Shown here: positions 14,701 to 28,363 of the stretch, in pieces
Layout of the letters: each line of letters starts with the position of its first letter
Numbering within the stretch: position 1 is the first letter of the stretch
Assembly (NCBI GenBank): GCA_013397865.1
Contig: VZTI01001242.1
Location: 524,118 to 588,117, forward strand
DNA: 64,000 bases
Direction: 5' to 3'
From: Struthidea cinerea
Taxonomy: Eukaryota; Chordata; Aves; Passeriformes; Corcoracidae
The notes under the pieces: generated by a model
Seen by the model: the letters and a program-made list of their open reading frames with translations, nothing else
The model's database searches: none
What the model was told of the DNA's origin: nothing
Made by a program: the position numbers and the translations under genes

Positions 14701-17700
14701 ACTGCATTTGGATAATTCCACAGTGGGGTTTTTTTTCAGAAATAAGAAAATAAAACAATGAACAAATCCCAAATCCTGTTAAGACCACCATCTGATCCAA
14801 AAGTTCTTCCCAAGCACTGCTCCCTCCAAATCTCTGGACACGCCAAAAATTGTGTTTAACTGCATAAAATTTCTGCCAGTACATAACTTTGAAATATACT
14901 TTCTAAGATAAGACCCTGGACTCCACAGAAGGGTGAGAAGCAGTGTTAGCCCACAGGGATTTTGACTCAACTAGATCTCCCTTACTTTAAAGAAAAACCC
15001 CACAAGAAACCCTTCAGTGCAGGCATGTGGAGAAAAAGCTCCACCAGCTTTGGAAGGAGAGTGGCTTCAAGCTTCAGATTTCGTCAGGAAAGACGATGAA
15101 CGGGACAACCTTCTCCATCCCACCACCATGAGAAAATGTATGTCCTCCCACTAAGCACAGCCAAAGCAGCAATGAAAAAACCCCCCCACAAAAAGGTGAC
15201 GAAAAGGAAAACACAGTCCTGCCTTAAAAACCTAAAGCATGTCCTATATTAGCAACCTAGCTAATGAAATTCGCTTTCATTTAGTTGAAATAAACAATAT
15301 CAGATTAGTTCCTATATTTTTTTGTCTCTCTTGGCTAACTTCACACGTAAGAATGTTGCTCTGTTGCTTATGATGATGTCTGAATAAACACTGCTGTGCT
15401 AATGGGTCAAAAGATCAAAAGTATTCGGTCCTAAGTACAGAGTGGAAAGGAATAAAGTCACCAGACTCCTGAGATCACTTTTAACTACTTTTAATTCCTA
15501 AACTCCAATCTAAACATCACAGAACTTACAAAATGTGGAAGTTCCTGGATCCAGTCAAAGAAGTGTTTGCAAAAGAAAAAGAGTTCTAGCTTCGGATCAG
15601 TCAAGCTCTGGAAAGGTGGCAAAGATTACCCAGCACAGGGCTGGAATTCAGCCCTGCTCTCTTTTAGGATGAGGGAATAATTCTCCTTACCCCAATAATC
15701 TTACAGTTTTGTACAGAATTGCTTGGGGGAAGCAAAAATCGACATATGCAGCAATCACTGCAACTTCCTCAGCCACAGGAAAGGGTTGTATCTCACAGGG
15801 GAACAGAAGCTGAATAACCCAGGCAAAGAACTGGGAGAGCACAGAGGTGCAACACAGAACAGAGAGCTGGCGCCAACAGGAGTGAAAGGAAAACGAGGAA
15901 AGGTGACAACAAAAGAAAGAAACAGGGAAGAAAACACAATTAAATGGAAAAGTGATCCAAAACAGGCAAGATGCAATCAGCTGAAAAAATAAAAATATCT
16001 TTATTTGGGGTGAAATTAGTAGTCAGCCAGATGCAATCCAGAGTTTGAGTGCGAGGGGCTGAGTAGAAGGCTCTGGGTGCTACAGCTGGTCACAGATGCA
16101 CTAACACTGCACTGATCATGCACTGCTGGGGCAGACAAACGACCTCATTCCAAGCCACTCTGGTGCTGTCAGGCTACACCAACAACCTCCCTGCTTGGAG
16201 GCTTTCCGAGTTAAACACAGTCCAAAACTAAGCTCAGGGCTACAGCTTCCAGTCTGTGGCCTCCCAGGGGCTGCCTCTGGGCACATGTAAAAAACTTTGG
16301 GATTGCCTTCCAATTTTTTCTTGGTTCCAGTTCAAGGAACTTTTTCTTGCCTTTCTGCTACACTGCAGCTCATCACAAGTGGCTCTCTGCTGGTTTTTTG
16401 GGTTTCCAGCCCAGGAATATCAACTGTGCCACAGAGCAGGACCCCAGCGCTTGCCCCTGCAGCCAGGTCAGTGCCAGAGTCCCTGTGTGGGCTGAGGGCT
16501 GCTCACAAAGGACCAGAGCATCTCCTTTCCTCCCTCCAAGATCCCTAACTCCTACTCATTTTTAAGACAAGGGGACCACAGGGTTTAAGCACAACCCCCT
16601 GCCGAGCAGATCAGGGAGAAAGAGGCATCAGGCTCCTCAGCATCTCACATTCTTCAGGTAACTGCTTAATACTGAATGCTAAATAAAATTGCCCTGGAAT
16701 ACCTGTGGATAAGGGGGAAAATTTCTGAGCCACCAGTACTTGAGAATCCTTTATTCAAAGGCATTTTTCATGGAATTATCTGGAAATAGTCAATTGACTG
16801 CTGAAATATAGCCAACAAAATGTACCATTCCACTTGTTATTTTATTTGTTTTTATATGCATCATTTCCTGCCTTTAATTTTGATTCCATGCCCTCTAAGA
16901 AATGCAATCTCACAGACAGGTCTTCCCCTTTATATTCCTGTAATAATAACACAGCAGTTTTCTCTAGCCATTTGCAATCTCTTCATTCCCTTCACAGCTT
17001 TTCCAAGTCATGGAATGAAGAATTATGTAAAAATAGGCCACAAGAAACCAGACACACTTGATCTGCACAGCAAAAATAGAGCTCTTTAGCACCTGGCATT
17101 CTCAAGAGTGTTAATGAAGCTGGCAAGATAAGCCAGGCTTTGACCCAAAATAAAAAGCTTAGCCCTCAAAAGAAGGATAAATCTCAACGAACACAAAAAT
17201 TCTGTCTTTTGGTGTCTTGCAAGGTGTGACCCCAGACATCTGGACAAGGGCTACACGGACAAGCAGAGGGATTGGGCTTCCCACAGGTGGGGAATGCAGG
17301 AAGAGGACAAGCAACACACATGAAAACATTAATTTTGGCCTGTTATAATCCCTGAGGGCAAATTACAAATACACCCTGCTGCCTGCAATCCCAGGAGTGT
17401 TCATGGCTGAGGGGGAAGCCAAAAGAAAGGAAAGGGACTCAAGGGACAAACCACCAAGCCTGCACTTGGGAGGCTTTTTTCAGGAGCAACAAATAAATTC
17501 TTCAGGATAAATAACCAGTTTGTGTTGGATTACAGATTTGATAAGGCACATTTAAAACTGAAAACGCATCACAGAATTTATGTCAAATTTTGCTACCTCA
17601 GATGTTCCAAAGAGCTGTAAGAGGCCGTTTCCCAAGCTGCAAATGCTGTAATGCAAAAGATTATGCAGAGAGGATGGAAGTTGACCAAGTAACAGGGTTT

Positions 17701-19400
17701 TTGGTAAGAGAATAACATGGGAGGAGGGACAAAATCTGAACTTCTGGAGTCAGCAGAAATATATAATTAAGAGAAACCAGAGTTACCTCTACACACAGAG
17801 AGATAAAACAATCTTAACGCTGTAAATCTTCAATTCAATAAATCTTTTGTTGTTTGCATTCAGCATGGATTTCACCCAATTAGAGCCACTTGGCTGGATA
17901 GCATTTACTCTGCAACTTTTTCTGAATCAAGGTGGTATCATAATTCTGTCTTTTATGAACAATTCTGGAGAACTACTTCAGCAACACTGCCCAGAAAACG
18001 GAAGAGGAAATAGGCTTTTGGCTTCAAAAGCTGCAGGTGAAATTATCAAGATGCATAGAATGGATAAGTGAAAAAAAAAATCAAAGCAGAATGGAGATTT
18101 GCTAAGGAAACCACCTTGTTGGACACCACGAGGTGTCCCAGGCCATGCAGGACATCCAGCAATGAAATAAAACTGGAGAAATAAAAATCTCCAGCTTATT
18201 TAAATAGAGAGGGAACGACAGAAAAGGTTCAAGTAGTATCATTAGGTTTGGATTCCCTGGAATCTCTGTCCAAGATCCCAAGGAGACCTGATTTAAATAC
18301 TCGAAGTGTTTACTCTGAAAATGTCTTCCACAGTGTGACAAGACCTTGACTGCAAAAGCTGGATCTTACCCTGAACTCCACAGGAAAGACTCAGAGCCAG
18401 CCCAGGAGACCGAGATATAAATGGAGTGACAGCACCAGCGTGAAACATCGTGAGCAGTGTGAAATACAGTGTGAAATATTACACTCATTACAAAGCTCTG
18501 CGCTTCAGAGCCTGTCCCTTTATCAAGCCTCATCTATAATTTGACAACAAACAGGCTTCTGGGATGATACTATTTCCTTTTAAAGAGGCTGGATATTACC
18601 AGATCAATTTTCACAAAGTTCTGACAGTAGTACCTTGTTATTAAAATTGGAGTATTCATAAGGCATTAAAACAAATTTCTTCAGTGAAGCTTCAGTTCTT
18701 AAAATGTCAAATCATTGTATATTGAACGGAAAACATAACATCAACTTCATTTCTATAAATAAAGGAATTTGACTGCAAACTGGTATGTTGAGCTGTTAAA
18801 AATGATGTCAATATAAATTCAGCACAGTAGAAAGAGGAGTTGCAAGTAAGGGAGTCAATGCAGTGTAATAAATCTGTTCAAAACAGAGAGTATCAGCAGT
18901 TACTGAATAGTCCTACTTAACCCTTTTCACATTTATTTGAATCAATCTAAAAGTGAGATATTAGCCTTGAAATCACTAAGCTCAGGCAAATACTGAGTTT
19001 TATATTCATAGGAAGTTTTCTTCTAAATACAAGTATTTGTTTCATGTGATTGGAAAACTAACAAAATTACATCTGTATTTGGAAGGCTTTCCTCATCCAG
19101 ATCCAATTATTCCATGGATGTTTTTCCCTTCCCCAAATGGGAGTTATATTGAACCTAATTCTTTTCCATAAAGCAGTGATGAAGATACACACTGGCACAT
19201 AAAAATCCACATACTCACAAGTTTCAAACCCAGTCTCGTGCCATCAGTCTTAACTCTGTGGTCTGCTTTTAGCCTAATTACAGAAAGGAAATTATTGGGT
19301 GCATAAAGAGGTTTGTGATGAAGTGCTCAGCATAAGGACCCACATTACACGCAGAGTTTCACGGGGGTTTTATTTTTCCTTCTCTTCCCTTCTATCTTTC

Positions 19401-19460
19401 GGGGTTTGGGATTTTTGGGGGGAGTTTTGGGGAGGGATTTGGGGGGTTTTTGGTGAGGGG
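19401..19460 (+). repeat. G-run cluster, potential G-quadruplex
   Basis: The plus strand has runs of G at 19401-19404, 19408-19410, 19417-19422, 19429-19432, 19434-19436, 19441-19446 and 19457-19460, separated by short T/A-rich spacers. At least four runs of three or more G with loops of seven or fewer bases meet the standard intramolecular G-quadruplex pattern. It is intronic, on the non-template strand's complement relative to SHANK2, so the transcript would be C-rich here. Confidence 0.8.
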
Positions 19461-22400
19461 TTTCTCTGCTAGGCTTTTTAATTCACCTCTGCACTTACTT
19501 TGGGAAACACAGGAATTTTCTTCAGGAATCATTCCTGACTATTCTTAACAATCCCTATTTTACCTTTCTATTTATTTTTTTTTTTTCTAATCCAGCATTT
19601 ATTTCATGTGCTTTCATCTCTTTCTCCTGCGTTCTCACCATTGTAAATGGAAGGAATAGAGAGCCCTGGGAGCCTGCACACATCTCTTTCCCCACTTGTC
19701 CTACCTCTATTTTCGCCCTGGCTCCGCTGTTCTGCTGTTTGAAATCCCGCGTGGCATTTGACACAATCTTAGAGAGCTCTTGAGGCTCGTGTGGAAAAAA
19801 TGATTTAAAGAAAACACATTAACTTTTGAGGAACACCAGAACTCTCTGGGAGGCTCTTCAAACAGTTTTCCTTCTGTAGCATCCTTTAGTGGGCAGCCTG
19901 ATGTCTCAGGGCTGCATTGACACATCCCTTATCTCAGCAACTGTTGGTCTCCTAATATCCTAATATTGGTGTGGCCATCAAAACCCTCCTGTTTTGTTAC
20001 ACTGAGACCTAGATAGAGATAGAGATATAATCATGATTGAAATGCACAGATCACATACTTCCAATGGACACAGCCTCTCAAAAAAGGCACAATTACAGCA
20101 AATTTAGGGAGACTGATTTTAGTGGAGCCTGAGAAAAGTTAGCAGAGGGTGCCTCAGATAATGCTGATCAAACTGCAGTAGAAATAAACCCCACCATAAA
20201 TGTGGTGGTTTCTTATATTGGTTTTAAACCTCAGAGTTTTTCCTCTCCAATATTTCAGCTCTGAGTTGCTCAGGAAGGAAAATGTGGCACAGGCACAGCA
20301 CAGCTGAGGAGCCTCAGCCACACTCAGGGTCCACTTGCAGATGCCAAAGTGATTTTAGAAACAAAATATGTCTGTTTAAAGAAGGGGTGATCAACTCCAG
20401 AACAACTAAAACAAAAGGATCCAGCCCCATCAGATCACAGGACCAGGATACAGTTTTCCAAATCCCATTTACAGTATTGCAGGTCTTTAACAAGACAAAA
20501 TGTTTTCCCTGGTTATAACCCAGTTCAAGCAGGAGCGAGTTAATATAAAAGCCGTAATCTGCACCGTGAGAAGGTCAGGCAGCATGATCACATAAACCCC
20601 CTTCCAGATTCACGATCTATGACCTATAAAATCAAATCAGAGGTGACTGAACAAATTTCAGGTCATAGATAAAAGTACTATTTTCTTTTTACGTCCCCTC
20701 AGCCTAATTCAACTCTTTAACTAATTCTAGTAACTGCCCTTGTCTCCCAAAGACATCCTGGTGTAGGATCAGGGACCAGGCTGAAGCAGAAAGCAGATTC
20801 CTGAGGGATGGGTCATCTGCTGACCATTTCCAGTGACTCCAAGGGGAACTACAGGGGTTACATGGATCCAGCTACCAGGCTGAACAACACTGGGACTTTC
20901 ACTCACAGGGAGTAACTGAAAATCATGACTGGAAGTTCCAGGCTGACATATTAGTTCAGAGTTGCAGCATTTGAGGTGTTTGGGGTACTTGCACTGCTGT
21001 CTGCTCCCCACTTGACCCTCGGCCTGCATATTGAGCTCGATGGCATTATCCTTTTATGGATTCCACCAGAACTCTGTGGACAGTACAACCCACTAAATTA
21101 TTTTTTGTTAATCAAGAAATTAACCTTATTCATTTGATAACCTGTTTGATATACAAAAGTACATTCCATTTTTGTCCCTGTCAGACCCACTGTCCCTGGC
21201 ATCCTCGAATCACTTTTTCTACTTGTGTTTTATGGCTTTATTTCTCTTTTTAATTCCATGACTTGAACTAGTTCTGCACATGGCCTCTGATTTTACTCCC
21301 CTGTACAGTCCCTCAGTGGGGTCAAGACAGTGAAAGCTACTTAAAAAAACCACCAAAGGCAAAAAAAGCCACTACTGCTGAAAGGATCACGTCTTAGAGC
21401 AGCCAAACCCTCGAAGGGCTTGGGAAATGTTTCTGACCCGACTCTGATGAAACAGCTCTGATGACAGGGATGTTGCCAAAAACAGCACAGTTCCAGCTGC
21501 TGGATACAATGGTCCCTTCCCTGGAGGTGCACAGAAGGTGAGAGCCATTTCTGCTGATGAGGAGCCAGAGGACCTGCAGCTGGCTGGAAGGCAGAGCTGG
21601 GGGAGGCAGGAGCTGCAGGCCCTGCAAACGCTTCCAGCCATTTGGATCTGGGCGTAAAGACTGGGGCAAGGCTCAAACACGGAGCAATTTCCCCCTTCCT
21701 TTCCTCTTCCACCCTCCCAGGCATCTCCAGGGGATGTGCCAGCATGACCTGCAGCCACTGCTCAGCCCAGAGTTCTGCCTGAGACCAAAACTAGCTCAAG
21801 GGCACTGGAAGCAGCCTGGGATCCCTCCAGCAGGTTATTTTTGGCTCAAGTGCCAGGCTCTTCTGGTTCAGTCTGTAAAATAAACTCTGGGAGGAGTAGC
21901 TGTGGCAGTCGTTTCCTACCTGGCAGGTGGCAAGGACACGCTGCAGGCTGGTTTACAAAACCAGGCCAGAGCATTCTGCAATCAGCTGTACTTACATCAG
22001 CAGTTACACATGGCACCAGCCCTCTCCTTGCCTTCCAGCTCAGAATTTCATGTGAGCCCCAGAAATGGCCACACACCACAGAATTTGCACACCTCAGCCT
22101 GCAGTCCCTGTTATATGCACAGAATTCACCCAAGTTCGAAGGCCAAGAGCAACCAGCTCCTGGAAATAAAGTTTAAACTTTGAAATAAAGCGAGGTACTG
22201 CACGCTCTTGCACCAACGCACACACAGAAATAACTAACTTGTGATCAAAGGGAAAAGGAAAACCACTGTAAGTTTTTCAAGCTCTGCCCTACATTTCAGT
22301 ATGTAATTACATTAACACACAGTTCCCAGTTTTCCAATTTGTTTGCTGCCACGTAGCAAGACTGAGCACAGGAAATTCTATTTCTTGCAAGCCTTTAGAG

Positions 22401-24784
22401 GAAAACAGAGAAATAATAGCAACAGATTTATTTCATACCAACCAGTATTTGTTTGCTTGTAACCCAGCCTAAACATCATTAATGCAAAGGGGTCTTTTCC
22501 TATGGACACGGGAAATAATTATTAATTTAGCAGAGGTATTGGAAAGAAACTGCAAGAGGAACACAGGATTATGATATCCTACCACACAATACGCATTTAA
22601 AACGTGGGAAATTTGGATCTCGGTGGTTTTGCCATCCGGATTACACTGATACCATCTTTTTTCCACGTTAAATGCTCACTCACATTTGAAACAGGTTAAT
22701 GTTACTCCTAAATGACAACTCCACAGGGCTACAATAGATGCTTCTGTCCCTTTTGCTTCTATTAAATAACAAGTGATAAAAATAGAACAAGTCACTGCAC
22801 GCCACCGACAGTTTTGTAGATTTTCCTTTTGCTTTGCTGCCTTTTCCTCTCTCTGCTGTTATCTGTCTCAATCTGATTTCCCCCAGCTTGAGGAGTATTC
22901 TACAGGCATTTGATTGATGAAAATCAAAATTACTGAACTGCTCCCCAAACCCAAATAAATAAGTAAACAAATAGAATATTCCTTGGGCTGGCCAGCATTT
23001 CAAAGCAACACTTGCAGCTGAAAAACCAAGATTGCTGACCTCAATCACTCTCATCTAATTACAGAAAATGAGTTAGAAAAGCAATGCTACCACAAACCAG
23101 CTAATATCCTCGTGTTCTGAAATACCTGTTCTGCTTATTCTACAATAAAATACACGTTCCTTATGTTTACAGTCACAATGCCAGTTTAAAAACCCCACGT
23201 TTTCACTCATACCTGAAAAAATGTTTAATTTCAAAGCAATTTCTCTACGTGGAATACGTCTACAGGCTGTATTAGCAGATCTTCAAAACTATCAAAATAA
23301 AAACAACCATGTGAAAGCACAGACAAACCATCACACACACACATCTCTCTGCATAATTACAGAGGAATACAGGAACTCTGACTTGAAGCCTAGCAACAGT
23401 ATCCAAGTATTAGTTAGTCTGCTAATCAACTACCAAAAACTCGCACACCAGCTCAACGTGCTTCATTTTCCTAAAGCAAACAAAAGACCAGACAAAAGAA
23501 TCCTATCCCTCCTAGCTCCAGAGCTGCTGAAGGACAAGATGCACAATAGAAAACAAACCTTGTTCACTTGAAGAGGAACAACCCATGTCATTTAGTCCAT
23601 CTGAAAATTCATCCCATCACAAAGAACCAAGGCAAAAGAGAGATTTAAAAATAGGTTATCCAAGCCAAAGGATTATCAGCTTGCAACATACTTAATATCT
23701 GCATATCTGTATCTAATGAAAGCTTCAAAATTCTTACATATATGATTGGGTTTTGTACCTCCATCCTATAGGAGCCATAGTAAATTCTGTACAGCAAATG
23801 CTTCCTAAATCTGCTGTGCTCATTTACTCACAGACAGCTGCAGGCTGGATGAAAACAATCAGGGATTAACTTTTCTATTCATCACATCTTTTAATCCATT
23901 ACTTTCTCTTAGCTTGCAATAAATAAACGCATAAAGTTAAATAAATTATAAGTGTGCTATGGCTAGTTAAAAAAAAAGTTTAAAAGGGACATCATTATTA
24001 TTATCATTATTAATTATTTTTAATGGTGGGCAACTGCTGTACATCAGGGGTATCTGCAAGGGCTTCCTCAAAGCAGAAAAGAAGATGCAATAATAGTCAC
24101 TGAGCGGGGATACACCTCTGGGTCTCAAAGAGCACCAAAATAAGCAATAATTAAAATAAGCTACTCTGGTGCTGTTATTATTCCTCAAAAAACCTAATTT
24201 GGGGGCATGATGAATTGAAATAATCTGGGAAGCCACACTAAGCATTTCATACTGCTTGTAAAACAAGTTTCTAAGTACCTTATGGTAATAGGGTTTCTTG
24301 CTTTATGAAAAATACTATTGTAATTTGTTTCAAATAGGATTACTTTTTAAATGATATGGCAATTTTCATTCACCTTTCAACCATCTGCTAAGAAGACAAA
24401 AGGGATTCCCTCATAAAAGACACAAATACAATGAAATCTGGATCTTGCTTTTAATCCTTTACGGGGATCCTTTTTTCCTGTGCTTGGAATCCTTTATCTT
24501 TCCTGTTTGCTTCAGTCTTACAGAACTGCATCATCCCAGTCTGGAGTAAGAACTTTCCTGGTAGTAACAGCCAGGTGGGTTTTACTGGACTAAAGTCACA
24601 GGAAACCCTTGCAAGGCTTTTTCTTCATAGGTTTGTTCACACTATTCCGTGGGCCATTATTCTCATCTTTTTTGGCTCTAAAATAAATATTGTTATGCTT
24701 TTCTTCTTCTTCCAGAACAGCTGGAAGTCTTATGATTATTGCAAAGACGCTGATTTCATATATGCCTAATTTTCACATCTGTCT

Positions 24785-24880
24785 GATGTAAGCGCTTTAC
24801 AATTAAATTGAAAGAAGGAGGAAGAACAGTCTCGGTGGGATTTGATCTGTAGGACAAAGATCTAGTGGCTCTGCTGTAAA
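24785..24880 (-). mobile_element. Possible degenerate MIR-like SINE
   Basis: TAAGCGCTTTACAATTAAAT, then GGTGGGATTTGATCTGTAGG, then a GTGGCTCTGCTG stretch follow the order of a reverse-complement MIR (AAGCGCTTTACAT..., GGGATTTGAACC, GGCTCTG). The middle of the element is not recognisable, so this is weak. Confidence 0.3.
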
Positions 24881-25326
24881 TCAGAATTTCCTACTGCTAA
24901 AGTAGAGTCTAAAATAATTACAAAGTGCAAAGAGATTGGGATTAATAAACGAACTTAAAATAATAACAAGCTTTAATGAACTCATTCAGTACCAAAATTC
25001 AGAATCTAACCAAAAATACACTTTCGGAGAGATGAGTGATGAAATGTTTCTCAAGAGACTTCATAGCATGATTTGTCCTCATCTTCCTGAGGATACTTCC
25101 CAAGCTCTTCCCTATTCCTTCCCCCTCTGCTGCCTCTAAGGAGGTACATTACTCAAATGATAGATGTTGGAGTACATCCAAAACTATAGGAACACAGTGG
25201 GTAACCAGACAAGCACGATAAGCAAAAGCCAGTTTGCTGAAGCTGAAATGCTGACATCACTCTGCACATTCATCATCACAGCAGCTCTCAGGTTTTCTGC
25301 TCAGGATTTGTCTCTTTGATTGACTT

Positions 25327-25362
25327 CCCCCCCCCCCCCCCCCCACGACGCGCGCGCACAAA
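25327..25362. repeat. Poly-C tract followed by alternating CG/CA at a gap edge
   Basis: An 18-base C run (25327-25344) is followed by CGACGCGCGCGCACAA and then the N block. The alternating purine-pyrimidine stretch suggests a (CG/CA)n repeat that continues into the gap. Confidence 0.9.
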
Positions 25363-25417
25363 NNNNNNNNNNNNNNNNNNNNNNNNNNNNNNNNNNNNNN
25401 NNNNNNNNNNNNNNNNN
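25363..25417. other. Assembly gap (55 N)
   Basis: This is an unresolved block directly after the poly-C/CG-alternating tract; the repeat is the likely cause. Confidence 0.99.
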
Positions 25418-26887
25418 GAGATGCTCCAAAAATGGACATTTCAACAACTTCATTTTTCATAAATAATAAAACTTAAAGGACAAATGTCCAGCTGAATTAA
25501 ATTAGGTGGGAGGCAATAACATAATGTAATGTTTACTCATTAAGACAAATCTATTAATTTAAATAGTCATGCTCAATCCACCACCATCTTGCAAAAATTG
25601 CAAGTGAATCATGGGAGTACCAATATTTCTGTTTTTTCAGTGGCAAAAGTGGAGGAGTCAGAAAAATTTGGAGAATCTTCCCATAGAAAGTATTTTCTAA
25701 GCATTTTTCTAGAAATCACCAAATCCTACCAGTCAGCAAAAAAAAAAGCATTGCCCGTATGTAAATATAAACAACAATAAGATGCTCAATATAATAAGAA
25801 AAATGGGTTCATTTTTAGTTCATGTTTTACAGATTATTAATAAATAGAGAAGGATGAAGAATTCTCACATGGAAAGGAACTATCCCATTATCCCAGGAAA
25901 AGCCCCTTCCAAACTCCCTCTGAATTTTTATGCAGAAGTCATGGCTCTGATGCATTTTGTCCTCAGTTTTCTCAGTGCACACTGCAAGAGCTCCAAGTGC
26001 TACAAGAACTCACATTACCACAGAACTTTCAACCATATCCCTGCAGATCATATGCAGCCAGGAAGGGAAAGGGAAAGCAGTCCTTAAGCCACATCCTTAA
26101 TTTTATATTTCACGTGAGCTGGCCTGATTTCCCACAGAAATGAAATGCTATCAAGTCAGAGAGTTGCCTCACTGAGTTAAATCAGTGCAGGTGACCACAC
26201 AGAGCCTCCTGCTGCAAAAGGAATGCCTCTTTCTGTTCAACTTCAGGATGTTTCTGTGGGACTTTAATTAACCTGAATTAAAGCATTTTAACCCATTTTT
26301 ATTGAACTGTATTAGGCATCACTTGTATCAAACTGGCTTTTATTTTAACAGCAAATCTCTCTACGTAAAAAGATCTTGAAAATGCCTTCAGGTCTTTTTG
26401 TCAGGGGCCATTAAGGCCTGTCACTACCCTTAATCCCACCAAACTCTGTGAGAGGGAATGCTTTCATGGCTATGGGCAGTTGGCTTCTGCCATATATTCA
26501 CTGAATTATAGAGAAGCATCTTTCTCCATTTTCATCTTCTGATCAATTATTTCTTTGAGAGCTGCTTTAGGCGAGGCCAAAACAACCTGTGAGAGCCAAT
26601 GTGGCTCTTCCAGGTCAGTGGATGTGTATCTAGTCTATTACAAACTGACTGATTTATACTTAGAAAGCACCTACCACTTGTCACACTTTCCTTTTCGGAG
26701 TATATTTTTGAAAACAGTTCAGCTTTTTCCCCCTCTTCATTTTTTTAGAAGAGCTACTTTTCAAACCTCCCTGAAATGTCACCAGCCCTGTAGTTGTATC
26801 TCACACAGAATCAGTTTTAACATCTTTGCAAAATCCTGGCACAAACAAGCAAAATTTATTTTCAGAGTCTGTAAATATTTGTCTTAC

Positions 26888-26954
26888 CAATATCAGCGTC
26901 CCTGTGATTCTTGATATATTCAGCCAGCTCAAAATTTCCCGCTATTATAGCCAC
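26888..26954 (-). CDS. SHANK2: SHANK2 last ankyrin-repeat exon (residues 369-390 and first base of codon 391)
   Basis: This 67-bp exon lies 16 kb from its neighbour and is too short to stand out as an open reading frame. I found it by looking for the expected continuation of SQSPFQ. It reads VAIIAGNFELAEYIKNHRDA then DI, with acceptor AATCCTTTAG|GTGGCT and donor GATATTG|GTAAGAC. It enters in phase 0 and leaves in phase 1, as needed for the Val codon that starts the following VPFRE-type linker. It ends the ankyrin array. The next exon, leading to the SH3 domain, was not seen in 1-26887. Confidence 0.95.
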
Positions 26955-28208
26955 CTAAAGGATTGCAAAATAGGTACAATTAATATGTTGTCATCGCTTG
27001 CTGAAGAGGAAGACATGTTACATTACTGACAAACATCAGGCCAACATATTTTCATCTCACAAAGTGGAGTAACTCCGTTACTTTCATTCTGCAATACATA
27101 TCTGAAACACCAGCGAGAAATGATATCTCAATCTGTTTGTGAGAGCACTGCCAGCCCCCCAGCTGCCCATTTCCCAGGAATGCTGTGATGGTGGGAATCT
27201 CAGGAGGCTGCTGGAAGAGCTGCAGCTTTTCATGTGCCGGCAGTCCAAGGCAGCAGTGAACATTAAGCAGAGCATCCCCAAAGCTCTGGGAGCTCTACGG
27301 GTGTGTGGGGGAAGCTGCAGGAGAGACACACCGAAGATATTACCTCCCTTTAATTGCTCCTGCCTCACTGCTTACCTGAGCAATAAAAACAGGAGCTGGA
27401 ATGCAAAATACATGAGAGAACCAGGACCAAGAACTACCAGCATTCAGGTACCGCTAAGGCACCAAAAAACAGAGACTGGTAAAGATTATGCATATATAGA
27501 GAGTTTAAAATGTCTAGATAAACGGAGCTCTAAAATAAAAATTTTCTTTTTCATTTATTTCTTGGTTGTTGAGCACAAATGTGTTCAACGCATCTGCATT
27601 CTCATACTTTTCTTAAAAAAGAAAAACATCTCCAGCAATTGTGAGGGAAGCAATTCAGTTATGACATTTCTGACTCCTCCCTTTTTCTTCTTCTCCTCTT
27701 TTTGCCCTGAATATCAAGGAATTGTCTTTTCTGGCCCCATTTTGCAGCCCTGACAGATCCCGTTCTCTAATGGCACTGTGGTTTTCCTGATGTATGTACG
27801 AGGCATAAGCTGGGCTCACCTTTCTCACAGAAACTTCTGCATCTACAGGGGGCAGGTTACAAAAAAAACCAAAATCTAAAAACCTTCCTTTAGGACTCTC
27901 TTGGATATAGTACTGCCAGACACGAGAAATAATTGAAAACTCAAGGAAATTTCTGAGCTGATGACCAAGAAAAATATTGCTGGTTTGTGCCTCTCCACAT
28001 ATGAAGAATGATGTAAAGGAAGATTTGAATGCTGAAATGGTCTTGGGGAGTGTATGAAGTACAGTTAATGTCAGTAGTATCTTTGAATGCAACAAGCAGA
28101 AGATGTTATTTCTGCACTCAGCACAAGAAATTGAATGGACAATTTCATTTATCAGTAACCAAACCAAACTAATACAGAAATCCCTGAAATTGAAGACTTT
28201 ACACACAA

Positions 28209-28363
28209 GCTTGTGGCTGCCCCATCCCTGGCAGTGTCCAAGGCCAGGTTGGACAGGGCTTGGAGTAACTGGGATAGTGGAAGGTGTCCCTGCCCATGGC
28301 AGGGAGTGGCACTGGGTGATCTGAAGGTCCCTCCCAACCCAAACCATTCTGGGATTCTGTGAT
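28209..28363 (+). mobile_element. CR1 LINE, 5'-truncated 3' end
   Basis: The plus strand carries CATCCCTGGCAGTGTCCAAG, GTGTCCCTGCCCATGGCAGG and a tail GGGATTCTGTGAT, the hallmark 3' UTR of avian CR1. About 155 bp remain. It lies in the 16 kb SHANK2 intron, antisense to the gene, and overlaps chance reading frames on both strands. Confidence 0.92.

Larger units (their letters stand above)
1..26887 (-). other. SHANK2: SHANK2 intron, left part (at least 26.9 kb), no coding exon seen
   Basis: This stretch lies downstream of the last ankyrin exon in the direction of transcription. I looked for the expected next exons (linker PFRE motif, SH3 motifs such as a GEGGFWEG-type string) on the minus strand and did not see them. 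It is AT-rich with scattered stop codons in all frames and many short chance reading frames. Recognisable contents are a CR1 fragment near 9 kb, a compound microsatellite near 11.7 kb, a G-run cluster near 19.4 kb, a MIR-like relic near 24.8 kb and a poly-C tract with an assembly gap near 25.3 kb. I see no RNA gene or promoter. Confidence 0.8.

Noticed and set aside
21341..22183. Cluster of reading frames on both strands
   Set aside because: Frames are open in several registers at once, the pattern of locally higher GC rather than of one coding frame. No splice signals or family resemblance.
27139..27753. 204-codon plus-strand open reading frame preceded by a CAG
   Set aside because: The first ~75 codons are less AT-rich, but I recognise no family, no donor of matching phase was evident, and the tail is intron-like.
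27655..28347. 230-codon minus-strand open reading frame
   Set aside because: Its start overlaps the antisense of a CR1 3' end, and the rest has no recognisable protein features.
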